A DNA stretch of 5,030 nt, taken from positions 1-5,030 of the forward strand of contig JAEWBL010000528.1 of assembly GCA_023391175.1 (NCBI GenBank). The letters are read 5' to 3'. The notes under the pieces are model-generated. The model saw only the letters and a program-made list of their open reading frames with translations, was not told the DNA's origin and did not search any database. Positions 1 to 5,030 of this stretch are shown here, piece by piece (within the stretch, counting starts at the first letter, position 1; each line of letters opens with the position of its first letter). The DNA comes from Pseudomonadota bacterium (GTDB lineage: Bacteria > Pseudomonadota > Alphaproteobacteria > Rhizobiales > Xanthobacteraceae). The position numbers were made by a program, and so were the translations under genes.

Positions 1-319
1 GTCACATCAGGAACCACGGCGTTCTCCCCTTTTCCGGCAATGGAGCACGGCCAAGCTGAAACGCCAACTGGGCCTGCCGCCCCCCATCGCCTGCCTTGCT
101 GGCGAAGACTCACGCCGCGTCTCCCGCCGCCTTCTCTCCCGTCGTCCTCCGGCTTGACCGGAGGACCCATCCCGCCGCCTTCCTCAGCGCCGGAATACCC
201 GGACAAAAGGTGCCATGGGTCCTCCGGTCAAGCCGGAGGACGACGGTGGATCTCAGCCGAGCGCGATCGGGAAAGCCCGCCTGCCTTGCGCGCGCCGCCC
301 GGCTCTAGGATAAGGCGTC
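1..319. other. Intergenic region upstream of engB, no gene supported
   Basis: I see no credible coding sequence here. Open frames exist but have low-complexity Pro/Arg/Ala translations typical of GC-rich non-coding DNA, and none resembles a known protein. The region holds a large inverted repeat (139-246). It also has a 13-bp direct repeat, TCCCGCCGCCTTC, at 122-134 and 170-182, and a 12-bp direct repeat, CGCCTGCCTTGC, at 88-99 and 278-289. A promoter or leader for engB may lie here, but I cannot recognise clear -35/-10 boxes. In many alphaproteobacteria yidC lies upstream of engB; nothing visible confirms that here. Confidence 0.7.
139..246. repeat. Perfect 32-bp inverted repeat with palindromic arms
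   Basis: Positions 139-170 are the exact reverse complement of 215-246, separated by a 44-bp spacer. Each arm is itself a hairpin: GTCCTCCGG, a 5-nt loop CTTGA, then CCGGAGGAC (144-166 in the left arm, mirrored on the right). The unit can therefore fold as two small hairpins or one long stem. The layout resembles paired REP/BIME-type intergenic palindromes, which are dispersed in many GC-rich alphaproteobacterial genomes; membership in a named family is an inference. It lies 73 bp upstream of the engB start and is not followed by a T-run. Confidence 0.9.
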
Positions 320-976
320 ATGACCGAGAGCCCTTCCCCCGCCGAAGCCGATCCCTATCTCGAGCCCGGCCGCCTGCTGTTCGCGGGCGACTGGCAGTTC
401 ATCGCGGCGGCGCCCACCGTCGATGTGCTGCCGCCCATGCAGGGCATGGAGATCGCGCTGGCCGGCCGCTCCAATGTGGGCAAGTCGTCCCTCGTCAATG
501 CGCTGACGGGGCGGAAGGCGCTGGCGCGCACCTCGGTGACGCCGGGGCGCACGCAGGAATTGATCTTTTTCCGGGTGGGGCCGGAGCTGTGTCTGGTGGA
601 CATGCCGGGCTACGGCTTCGCCAAGGCGCCGAAGGAGAAGGTCGACGCCTGGACACGCACCATCAAGGACTATCTGCGCGGCCGGGTGAACCTCGCCCGC
701 GTCTTCGTGCTCATCGATTCCCGCCACGGCATCAAGCCGGTGGACGAGGAAATCCTCGACCTCCTCGACAAGGCGGCCGTCTCCTACGCCATCATCCTCA
801 CCAAGGTGGATCAGGTGAAGCCGACCGCTTTGCCCTCGGTCATCGCCGGGGTGGAGGAGAAGATCCGCCGGCGGCCGGCGGCCTACCCGAAGATCTTCCC
901 CACCTCCAGCAACACCGGCCAGGGCTTCCCCGAGCTGCGCGCGGCGGTGGCGCAGCTTCTCGCCGAGCAGGGCTAA
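320..976 (+). CDS. engB: Ribosome biogenesis GTPase EngB (YihA/YsxC)
   Basis: A 218-residue GTPase of the TrmE-Era-EngA-EngB superfamily, which acts in the cytoplasm in late assembly of the large ribosomal subunit and is usually essential. The G motifs are all present and in order: G1 GRSNVGKS (residues 49-56), switch I SVTPGRTQ (72-79), G3 DMPGYG (94-99), G4 TKVD (161-164; TKAD is commoner) and a G5-like PTSS (194-197). The family signature DSRHGIK lies at 133-139. Length fits the family (about 200-220 aa), with a short disordered Pro/Glu-rich N-terminus. The ATG at 320 has a purine-rich ribosome site (AGGATAAGG, 307-315) and is preferred. In many relatives engB is followed by argB; here the next gene is convergent, so engB appears to be the last gene of its transcript. 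Identity is secure. Confidence 0.97.
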   Translation: MTESPSPAEADPYLEPGRLLFAGDWQFIAAAPTVDVLPPMQGMEIALAGRSNVGKSSLVNALTGRKALARTSVTPGRTQELIFFRVGPELCLVDMPGYGFAKAPKEKVDAWTRTIKDYLRGRVNLARVFVLIDSRHGIKPVDEEILDLLDKAAVSYAIILTKVDQVKPTALPSVIAGVEEKIRRRPAAYPKIFPTSSNTGQGFPELRAAVAQLLAEQG

Positions 977-1063
977 AGCCCGCGCGGCGATTGAGCGTGA
1001 ACGCACCCCAGCCCGCGCGGCGATCGAGCGAAGACCGCTTACACTCCGGGCGGCGCGTGAGCG
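977..1063. repeat. Three tandem 21-bp GC-rich units, 33-bp period
   Basis: Units lie at 977-997, 1010-1030 and 1043-1063, separated by 12-nt spacers of unrelated sequence, so the period is exactly 33 bp. Units 1 and 2 differ at a single base; unit 3 is degenerate (about 16 of 21 matching). The core is AGCCCGCGCGGCG followed by a variable dinucleotide and a GAGCG end. A fourth related copy lies at 4714-4734, also just downstream of a + strand gene. The first unit begins directly after the engB stop codon. Function is unknown; it could be a dispersed intergenic repeat or part of the transcript end. Confidence 0.75.
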
Positions 1064-1072
1064 TGGCCCACC

Positions 1073-1097
1073 CGCCCTCGGTTGAAGACCGAGGGCG
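1073..1097. terminator. Hairpin between convergent engB and M20 gene
   Basis: CGCCCTCGGT, loop TGAAG, ACCGAGGGCG gives a perfect 10-bp stem with a 5-nt loop. On the - strand it begins 6 nt after the TGA of the M20 gene, a typical place for a transcript 3' end. No U-tract follows on either strand, so it would be an atypical intrinsic terminator, an mRNA 3'-end stabiliser or a REP-like palindrome. It is embedded in a 46-bp block (1061-1106) matched at 4828-4873. Confidence 0.6.
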
Positions 1098-1103
1098 ACG
1101 GCA

Positions 1104-2330
1104 TCAGGCCAGCAGATCGGCGACCGTCAGCGCGATCACCAGCGTCGCCTTGTCGAGGTCGGACAGGAGCAGGTTCTCGTCCGCGCGGTGGCCGTTCGCC
1201 TCCTCGATGGTGTGCGGGCCGGCGCCGTAGAGCACCACGGGCACGCCGGCCTCGGCATAGAGCCGTGCGTCGGTATAGAGCGGCACGCCGGTGGTCTTCA
1301 CCTCCTCGCCGGTCACGGCGGAGGCGTTGCGGCAGATGATGCCGGCGAGGTGCATGGCCTTGTCGTCCGGCACCAGCGGACGGGCGATGAGGATGCGCCG
1401 CACCTCCGCCTTCGCCTTCGAGCCCTCCAGCGCCTTGGCGATCACGCCCCGCACCTCGGCCTCCACCTGTTCCGGGTTCTCGCCGGGGACGATGCGGCGG
1501 TCGAGGCGGAAGGTGACGCGGTCGGGCACCACATTGGTGTTGATGCCACCCGAGATGAGGCCCACCGTGAGCTGCGGCGAGCCGATGCCCGGCACGTCAG
1601 AGACCTTCGCCTGCAGCGAGTCCCGATAGGCGTAGAGCGCGGTGAGGATGTGGGTCGCGCCCTCCAGCGCATCGATGCCGGTGAAGGGCAGCGCGGCGTG
1701 GGCCGACTTGCCGATCACCTCCACCTCCAGGTGCAGGCAGCCGTTGTGGGCCACCACGACGCCGTAGGAGAAGCCGGCCGAGACGGCATAGTCTGGCTTC
1801 GTCAGCCCGGTCTCCAGGATCCAGCCCGGCCCCACCTCGCCGCCGATTTCCTCGTCATAGGTGAAGTGCAGTTCCACCGTGCCCTTCAGCGGCAGGCCGG
1901 AGCGCTTCAGCGCATCGAGGGCGAAGGCATAGGTGGCGAAGTCGGACTTGGAGACGGCGACGCCGCGGCCATACATGCGCCCGTCCACCACTTCGGCGCC
2001 GTAGGGATTCTTGGTCCAGCCCTCGCCGGGGGGCACCACGTCGCCATGGGCGTTGAGCGCCACCACCGGGCCGTCCCCGAAGCGATGCCGGATGATGAGG
2101 TTGGTGGCCGTGACCATGCCCGCCGCCTTCACCCGGTCGGCCGGCACCGCGTGGCGCTCCACCGTGTAGCCGAGGGCTTCCAGCAGCTCGGCGGCGCGCG
2201 CCGCGTGGGGGGCGCAATCGCCGGGGGGATTGTCGGAAGGCACCTTCACCAGCTCCGCCAGGAACTGGCGCTGGGCTTCCGCGCGCGTGGCGATCAGGCT
2301 GCGGAGGGTGTCGGCGTCGGCGGTGGACAT
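1104..2330 (-). CDS. M20-family metallopeptidase/amidohydrolase homologue with altered metal site
   Basis: A 408-residue cytosolic-type protein of the M20 (ArgE/DapE/CPG2) family, which hydrolyses peptide or amide bonds with a two-metal centre. Seen: HGD (His95, Asp97), the Glu-Glu pair (Glu160, Glu161), the lid/dimerisation motif GKSAHAALP (His211), GGINTNVVPD (261-270) and a late NGH (His381). Unusual: the segment normally reading GRGxxDMKGG is GRGVAVSKSD (121-130), placing Val126 where the metal-bridging Asp is expected, and the expected GEP-like Glu/Asp is replaced by GFS (Phe187). Only part of the metal-ligand set remains, so hydrolysis by the usual two-metal mechanism is uncertain. The ATG at 2330 has AAGGAA 6 nt upstream, supporting this start. 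It lies 72 bp downstream of puuD on the same strand and is probably co-transcribed, hinting at a ureide or amide substrate. It does not look like classic allantoate amidohydrolase AllC. Family assignment is strong; substrate is unknown. Confidence 0.88.
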   Translation of the reverse strand: MSTADADTLRSLIATRAEAQRQFLAELVKVPSDNPPGDCAPHAARAAELLEALGYTVERHAVPADRVKAAGMVTATNLIIRHRFGDGPVVALNAHGDVVPPGEGWTKNPYGAEVVDGRMYGRGVAVSKSDFATYAFALDALKRSGLPLKGTVELHFTYDEEIGGEVGPGWILETGLTKPDYAVSAGFSYGVVVAHNGCLHLEVEVIGKSAHAALPFTGIDALEGATHILTALYAYRDSLQAKVSDVPGIGSPQLTVGLISGGINTNVVPDRVTFRLDRRIVPGENPEQVEAEVRGVIAKALEGSKAKAEVRRILIARPLVPDDKAMHLAGIICRNASAVTGEEVKTTGVPLYTDARLYAEAGVPVVLYGAGPHTIEEANGHRADENLLLSDLDKATLVIALTVADLLA

Positions 2331-2349
2331 GACGTCTTCCTTGTTCTGG

Positions 2350-2367
2350 GGCGGGCGATGGCCCGCC
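2350..2367. other. Small hairpin in the puuD-M20 gap
   Basis: GGCGGGC, loop GATG, GCCCGCC forms a perfect 7-bp stem in the 72-bp gap between the puuD stop and the M20 start. On the - strand it sits just upstream of the M20 ribosome-binding site and has no U-tract, so it is not a convincing terminator. It could adjust relative expression or mark an RNA-processing point, but chance is plausible in such GC-rich DNA. Confidence 0.35.
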
Positions 2368-2402
2368 GGTTCTGTCGTTCTACGGCCGAGGAGGGGTCCG
2401 GC

Positions 2403-3626
2403 CTATTTGCCGGAGGCCCAGGCCTTCAGCATGGCCCGGTCCTCGTCGGAGAGCTCGGTGATGTTGTTGGGCGGCATGGCATGGGTGAGGCCGGCCTGAA
2501 CGAGGATGAGGCTGCGGTTCTTGTGGATCGCCTCCGCCGTATCGAGCAGCACGCCACGCGGGGCGATGGTGAAGCCCTCATACACCGGCTCGGCGGCGTG
2601 GCACATGGCGCAGCGGCCCATGACGATGTTCTGCACATCCACCGGCACGTCCACCGCCGGGCCGCTCTTCGCGTAAGCCGGGGTGACCAGCGGCGGCAGG
2701 CCCAGCGCCATGCGGCCGGCGGCGGTGGTGGTGGCCGAGATGAAGACCGCGAGGATCAGGCACAGCGCCGCCACCAGCCAGCACCACGCCTTGTCGCCGC
2801 GCCCGGCGTGCCGCTCGTTGTAGAAATAGCGGATCACCGTGCCCGCCACGAGCGCCAGCGCCACGATGACGAAGGCGTAGGGTGTGGAATAGGTGAGCGG
2901 GTAATGGTTGGAGATCATCAGGAAGACGACGGGCAAAGTGAAATAGTTGTTGTGCCCGGAGCGGAGCTTGGCGGTCTTGCCGTAATAGGGATTCGGCACC
3001 TCGCCCGCCTTCAGCGCCGCCACCACCTTGTGCTGGTTGGGGATGATGACGAAGAAGACGTTGCCGCTCATGATGGTCGCCATCAGCGCGCCGGTATGGA
3101 TGAAGGCGGCGCGGGGCGAGAACACCTGCTGGTAGAGGAACGCCGCCAGCACCACGCCTGCGAACACGATGACGCCCACCACCATCGGCTTGTCGCCGAG
3201 CTTCGAGCGGCAGAGCTGGTCATAGGCGATCCACCCCGCCGCGAGGCCGCCGAGGCCGATGACGAGGGCGGTGATGGGCTTCAGGTTCATCACCGCCGGA
3301 TCGATCAGGAAGATCGAGGACTGGTAGTAATAGACCCAGATGAGCAGGAAGAAGCCGGTGATCCAGGTGGCGTAGGACTGCCACTTGTGCCAGCCCAGCT
3401 CCTCAGGCAGGAAATCCGGCGCCACCAGATACTTCTTCACCTGGTAGAAGCCGCCGCCGTGCACCTCCCACGCCTCGCCGCCCTTGCCGGGCGGAATGTC
3501 GGCGCATGCCTTCAGGCTGGCGTCGAGGTGCATGAAGTAGAAGGACGAGCCGATCCACGCCATGCCGGCGATGATGTGCGTCCAGCGCAGCAGCAGGCTG
3601 CCGTACTCGTGGAGGATGGGTTCCAT
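2403..3626 (-). CDS. puuD: Membrane cytochrome c urate oxidase PuuD
   Basis: A 407-residue integral membrane urate oxidase (urate hydroxylase) with a C-terminal haem domain. It converts urate to 5-hydroxyisourate and, unlike soluble uricase, is thought to pass electrons through its own cytochrome c domain to the respiratory chain instead of making H2O2. Seen: about eight hydrophobic segments near residues 9-31, 83-101, 117-135, 148-166, 173-195, 228-246, 249-268 and 280-298. These are followed by a linker and a c-type haem site CAMCH (Cys339, Cys342, His343), with Met384 (HAMPPNN) as probable axial ligand. Haem attachment implies that the C-terminal domain faces the periplasm. Length and fusion match known PuuD proteins. 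The ATG at 3626 gives the family-like start MEPILHEYGSLLLRW; its ribosome site is weak. The gene diverges from a LysR-type regulator and is followed by the M20 gene, with a purine-type permease nearby. Hydroxyisourate hydrolase and OHCU decarboxylase are not in the window. Confidence 0.93.
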   Translation of the reverse strand: MEPILHEYGSLLLRWTHIIAGMAWIGSSFYFMHLDASLKACADIPPGKGGEAWEVHGGGFYQVKKYLVAPDFLPEELGWHKWQSYATWITGFFLLIWVYYYQSSIFLIDPAVMNLKPITALVIGLGGLAAGWIAYDQLCRSKLGDKPMVVGVIVFAGVVLAAFLYQQVFSPRAAFIHTGALMATIMSGNVFFVIIPNQHKVVAALKAGEVPNPYYGKTAKLRSGHNNYFTLPVVFLMISNHYPLTYSTPYAFVIVALALVAGTVIRYFYNERHAGRGDKAWCWLVAALCLILAVFISATTTAAGRMALGLPPLVTPAYAKSGPAVDVPVDVQNIVMGRCAMCHAAEPVYEGFTIAPRGVLLDTAEAIHKNRSLILVQAGLTHAMPPNNITELSDEDRAMLKAWASGK

Positions 3627-3756
3627 TGCCGTTTCAGATCCCGTGGCTGGAAGAGGATGGGGCGCTCGCGCCCGTCACGTCCGCCGGGCGGGACCATTGG
3701 CCCCGGCCCGCGGCGTAGGTATCGTTCGTGTGGCGTCGGTGGAGAGGTGACGAAGC
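3627..3756. promoter_or_regulatory. Divergent control region between puuD and LysR gene
   Basis: This 130-bp gap must hold the promoters of both divergent genes. LysR-type regulators commonly bind such a gap, repressing themselves and activating the opposite gene. A perfect palindrome GGGCGC-TC-GCGCCC lies at 3660-3673, and an imperfect dyad GTCC...GGAC at 3679-3694; either could be an operator. I see no clear T-N11-A LysR box and no confident -35/-10 hexamers, so the exact sites are unresolved. Confidence 0.55.
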
Positions 3757-3759
3757 GTG
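3741..3759 (+). promoter_or_regulatory. Ribosome-binding site deciding a GTG start
   Basis: GGAGAGG at 3741-3747 lies 9 nt before the GTG at 3757. The in-frame ATG at 3769 has only a GGAG at 3762-3765, about 3 nt away, which is too close. The GTG also gives the N-terminus MLENMKAFVASVE, a normal distance ahead of the LysR helix-turn-helix. Confidence 0.7.
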
Positions 3760-4683
3760 CTGGAGAACATGAAGGCCTTCGTCGCCTCGGTGGAGAGCGA
3801 GAGCTTCTCGGAGGCCGGGCGCCGCCTGCACCTGTCGGCCAACGTGGTCAGCCACCGCATCCAGATGCTGGAGAAGCACCTCGGCTGCCGGCTGTTCAAC
3901 CGCACCACCCGCCGCATGAGCCTGACCGAGCAGGGGCGAGTCTATTACGAGGCCATCACCGAGGCGTTGCGTCTCATCGAGGCGGCGGAGAGCAATGTCT
4001 CGGAACTGGGCGCCCTGCCGCGCGGCGCGCTGCGCGTCACCGCCCCGCTCCATCTCGGCCGGCGGCTGGTGGCGCAGGTGGCGGCGCGCTACCAGGAGGC
4101 CCATCCCGAAATCGACGTGCGCCTGCGCCTGTCGGAACATACCCTCGACCTCATCGCCGAATCCATCGACGTGGCGCTGCGCCTCGCCACCTTCGAGGAT
4201 TCCAGCATGATCATGCGCAAGGTCACGCAGGTCGAGCGCATTTTGTGCGCTGCACCCAGCTATCTCGAACGGGCCGGCGTGCCGCGGCGGCCGCAGGATC
4301 TGCTCACCCATCAATGCCTCCTTCTGCGGTTCGCGAGCCTTCGGGAATTGCGCTGGATGCTGACCGACGAGGGCCGGGACCTCGCCGTTCCCGTCACCGG
4401 CCATCTGGAGGCCGACGACGGCGACGTGCTGACGGTGTGGGCCGTCGAGGGCCGCGGCATCGTGGTGAAGCCGCGGTTCGAGGTAGCGGAGGCCCTCGCG
4501 GACGGCCGCCTCGTGCCGCTGCTGGAGAAGAACCCGCCCAAGCCGGCGACGCTGGCGGTGCTCTACCCTGCCCGCCAGCTGGTGCCGCTGAAGGTGAAGG
4601 CCTTCGCCGACATGCTGGTGGACGAGGGCCGGCGCTATATCGCCCGCGAGCTGGCCCAGATCGGGGAGCGGCTGCCGGCCTGA
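3757..4683 (+). CDS. LysR-type transcriptional regulator, candidate regulator of puuD
   Basis: A 308-residue LysR-family DNA-binding regulator acting in the cytoplasm. The winged helix-turn-helix occupies about residues 1-60 (FSEAGRRLHLSANVVSHRIQ at 17-36, then RLFNRTTRRMSLTEQG at 45-60). A linker helix spans about 62-85. The periplasmic-binding-protein-like effector domain starts at GALRVTAP (90-97) and continues to about 295, with DVALR (138-142) and a C-terminal GRGIVVKPRF segment. Overall style is that of the CrgA/DmlR-like group, whose effectors vary widely. Length is normal and nothing is broken. It reads away from puuD and converges on a permease gene, so by position it probably controls puuD-M20 and perhaps the permease, with a purine breakdown product as likely effector. 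Both regulatory target and ligand are inference. Confidence 0.93.
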   Translation: MLENMKAFVASVESESFSEAGRRLHLSANVVSHRIQMLEKHLGCRLFNRTTRRMSLTEQGRVYYEAITEALRLIEAAESNVSELGALPRGALRVTAPLHLGRRLVAQVAARYQEAHPEIDVRLRLSEHTLDLIAESIDVALRLATFEDSSMIMRKVTQVERILCAAPSYLERAGVPRRPQDLLTHQCLLLRFASLRELRWMLTDEGRDLAVPVTGHLEADDGDVLTVWAVEGRGIVVKPRFEVAEALADGRLVPLLEKNPPKPATLAVLYPARQLVPLKVKAFADMLVDEGRRYIARELAQIGERLPA

Positions 4684-4711
4684 GCCGGCCGCGCATCCCG
4701 ACCGTCCCCGC

Positions 4712-4759
4712 AAAGCCCGCGCGGCGCCTGAGCGAAGCAACGCACAACCCCCGCGCGGC
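4712..4759. repeat. Second copy of the 21-bp GC-rich intergenic repeat
   Basis: Positions 4712-4726 (AAAGCCCGCGCGGCG) are identical to 975-989, and the 21-bp unit at 4714-4734 matches the unit at 977-997 at 19 of 21 bases. Similarity to the 1010-1033 unit continues through GAGCGAAG. A truncated further copy (CCCCGCGCGGC, 4749-4759) follows about 34 bp later, echoing the 33-bp spacing of the first array. It starts 28 bp after the LysR gene stop. Confidence 0.7.
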
Positions 4760-4763
4760 ACGC

Positions 4764-4789
4764 CGGGCTCCGGCGGAAGCCGGAACCCG
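4764..4789. repeat. Imperfect hairpin after the LysR gene
   Basis: CGGGCTCCGGC, loop GGAA, GCCGGAACCCG pairs at 10 of 11 positions (one C-A mismatch). It is a GC-rich palindrome of the same general design as the arms at 139-170, and it is the first of three successive hairpins in this convergent gap. No T-run follows. Confidence 0.55.
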
Positions 4790-4800
4790 TCCTTGACCGG

Positions 4801-4826
4801 CTCAACTCGGGAACACCCGAGTTGAG
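4801..4826. terminator. Perfect 11-bp hairpin, candidate bidirectional terminator
   Basis: CTCAACTCGGG, loop AACA, CCCGAGTTGAG is a perfect 11-bp stem with a 4-nt loop, 117 bp downstream of the LysR gene stop and 47 bp beyond the permease stop on the opposite strand. Stem strength and position between convergent genes suggest transcript termination or 3'-end protection. A U-tract is lacking, so intrinsic termination is not certain. Confidence 0.6.
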
Positions 4827-4838
4827 TGCGTGGCCCAC

Positions 4839-4865
4839 TCGACATCGGTCGCAGACCGATGTCGA
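4839..4865. terminator. Hairpin just after the permease stop
   Basis: TCGACATCGGT, loop CGCAG, ACCGATGTCGA gives a perfect 11-bp stem. On the - strand it starts 5 nt after the second of two in-frame TGA codons that end the permease gene. It lies in the 46-bp block 4828-4873, which aligns without gaps to 1061-1106 at 39 of 46 bases and carries the equivalent hairpin there. Position fits a 3'-end or termination element; no U-tract is visible. Confidence 0.6.
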
Positions 4866-4873
4866 CGGCATCA

Positions 4874-5030
4874 TCAATGCGCCTCGGCCTGCTTGGCGGC
4901 GGCGACGATCTCCTCGGTGGAGCCCTTCTTCACGCCGTTGAAGAAGACGTTGAGCACCACGGCGACGATGGCGCAGAGCAGGATGCCGCTCTCCAGGAGC
5001 GGATGCAGCTCATGCGGCAGCGCCTTGAAG
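4874..5030 (-). CDS. NCS2-family purine/uracil permease, C-terminal fragment
   Basis: Only the last 51 codons are in the window; the gene starts beyond the right edge. The visible end reads FKALPHELHPLLESG, then a hydrophobic helix (ILLCAIVAVVLNVFFNG), then a short charged tail ending AKQAEAH. This LP-x-L-x-PLLxSGI...LNxxFNG pattern is characteristic of the last membrane helix of nucleobase:cation symporter-2 (UraA/XanP/UacT-like) permeases of the inner membrane, which import xanthine, urate or uracil with a cation. Placement beside puuD suggests urate or xanthine as substrate, but the selectivity residues lie outside the window. The gene ends in two adjacent TGA codons (4874-4876 and 4871-4873). 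It converges on the LysR gene. Confidence 0.82.
   Translation of the reverse strand, partial: FKALPHELHPLLESGILLCAIVAVVLNVFFNGVKKGSTEEIVAAAKQAEAH

Noticed and set aside
2..156. Possible C-terminal end of an upstream gene such as yidC
   Set aside because: The frame open from the left edge encodes no recognisable YidC-like end and runs into the inverted repeat before stopping; there is not enough to call a gene.
305..1006. A 233-codon - strand open frame opposite engB
   Set aside because: It is antisense to an unambiguous EngB with all G motifs; the composition is that of a shadow frame.
977..1063. Evenly spaced repeats that might suggest a CRISPR array
   Set aside because: Repeats are 21 bp and imperfect with 12-nt spacers, far shorter than CRISPR spacers, and no cas gene is nearby.
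40..1230. A 396-codon + strand open frame over engB
   Set aside because: It runs through intergenic repeats, overlaps engB in another frame and gives an Arg/Pro/Gly-rich protein with no recognisable domain.
3769..3771. ATG as alternative start of the LysR gene
   Set aside because: The Shine-Dalgarno-like sequence is too close to it, whereas the GTG at 3757 has a well-spaced GGAGAGG.
1188..4796. A 1202-codon + strand open frame covering most of the window
   Set aside because: It is antisense to the M20 and puuD genes and out of frame with the LysR gene. Its translation is His/Arg/Gly/Ala-rich and low in complexity, as expected for the mirror frame of strongly GC-biased coding DNA.
3634..4845. 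A 403-codon - strand open frame opposite the LysR gene
   Set aside because: It is antisense to a complete LysR regulator, passes through the hairpin cluster and has low-complexity composition.

Overview
The window is very GC-rich and gene-dense, with strong third-position G/C bias. Protein-level matches point to an alphaproteobacterium, probably of the order Hyphomicrobiales (Rhizobiales). The order-level placement is inferred from gene types and from GC-rich palindromic intergenic repeats; no rRNA or other taxonomic marker is present.

Layout. Positions 1-319 hold no convincing gene but contain a perfect 32-bp inverted repeat (139-170 / 215-246). The essential ribosome-assembly GTPase EngB follows on the + strand (320-976). 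It converges on an M20-family amidohydrolase/peptidase-like gene on the - strand (1104-2330). Upstream of that gene, on the same strand and probably in the same transcript, is a membrane-bound urate oxidase with a C-terminal cytochrome c domain (PuuD, 2403-3626). A LysR-type regulator (3757-4683, +) is divergent from puuD across a 130-bp control region. It converges on the 3' end of an NCS2-type purine/uracil permease (4874 to beyond 5030, -).

From about 2403 rightward the window reads as a purine (urate) catabolic locus: a permease to import the purine, PuuD to oxidise urate to 5-hydroxyisourate with electrons leaving through its haem domain, and a divergent regulator. The M20 protein is the unexplained partner. 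It has the M20 fold signatures, but at two of the five canonical metal-ligand positions (the bridging Asp and a later Glu/Asp) it has Val126 and Phe187. It is therefore either a mono-metal enzyme, a divergent hydrolase clade or a non-hydrolytic relative.

The two convergent intergenic regions (977-1103 and 4684-4873) share one architecture: a GC-rich 21-bp repeat just after the + strand gene, then a 46-bp block carrying a 10-11 bp hairpin whose far edge coincides with the stop codon of the - strand gene. The two hairpins differ by two compensatory base-pair changes, so the structure appears to be kept while the sequence drifts. This is the most interesting non-coding signal here. I found no mobile-element genes, tRNA, rRNA or CRISPR array.
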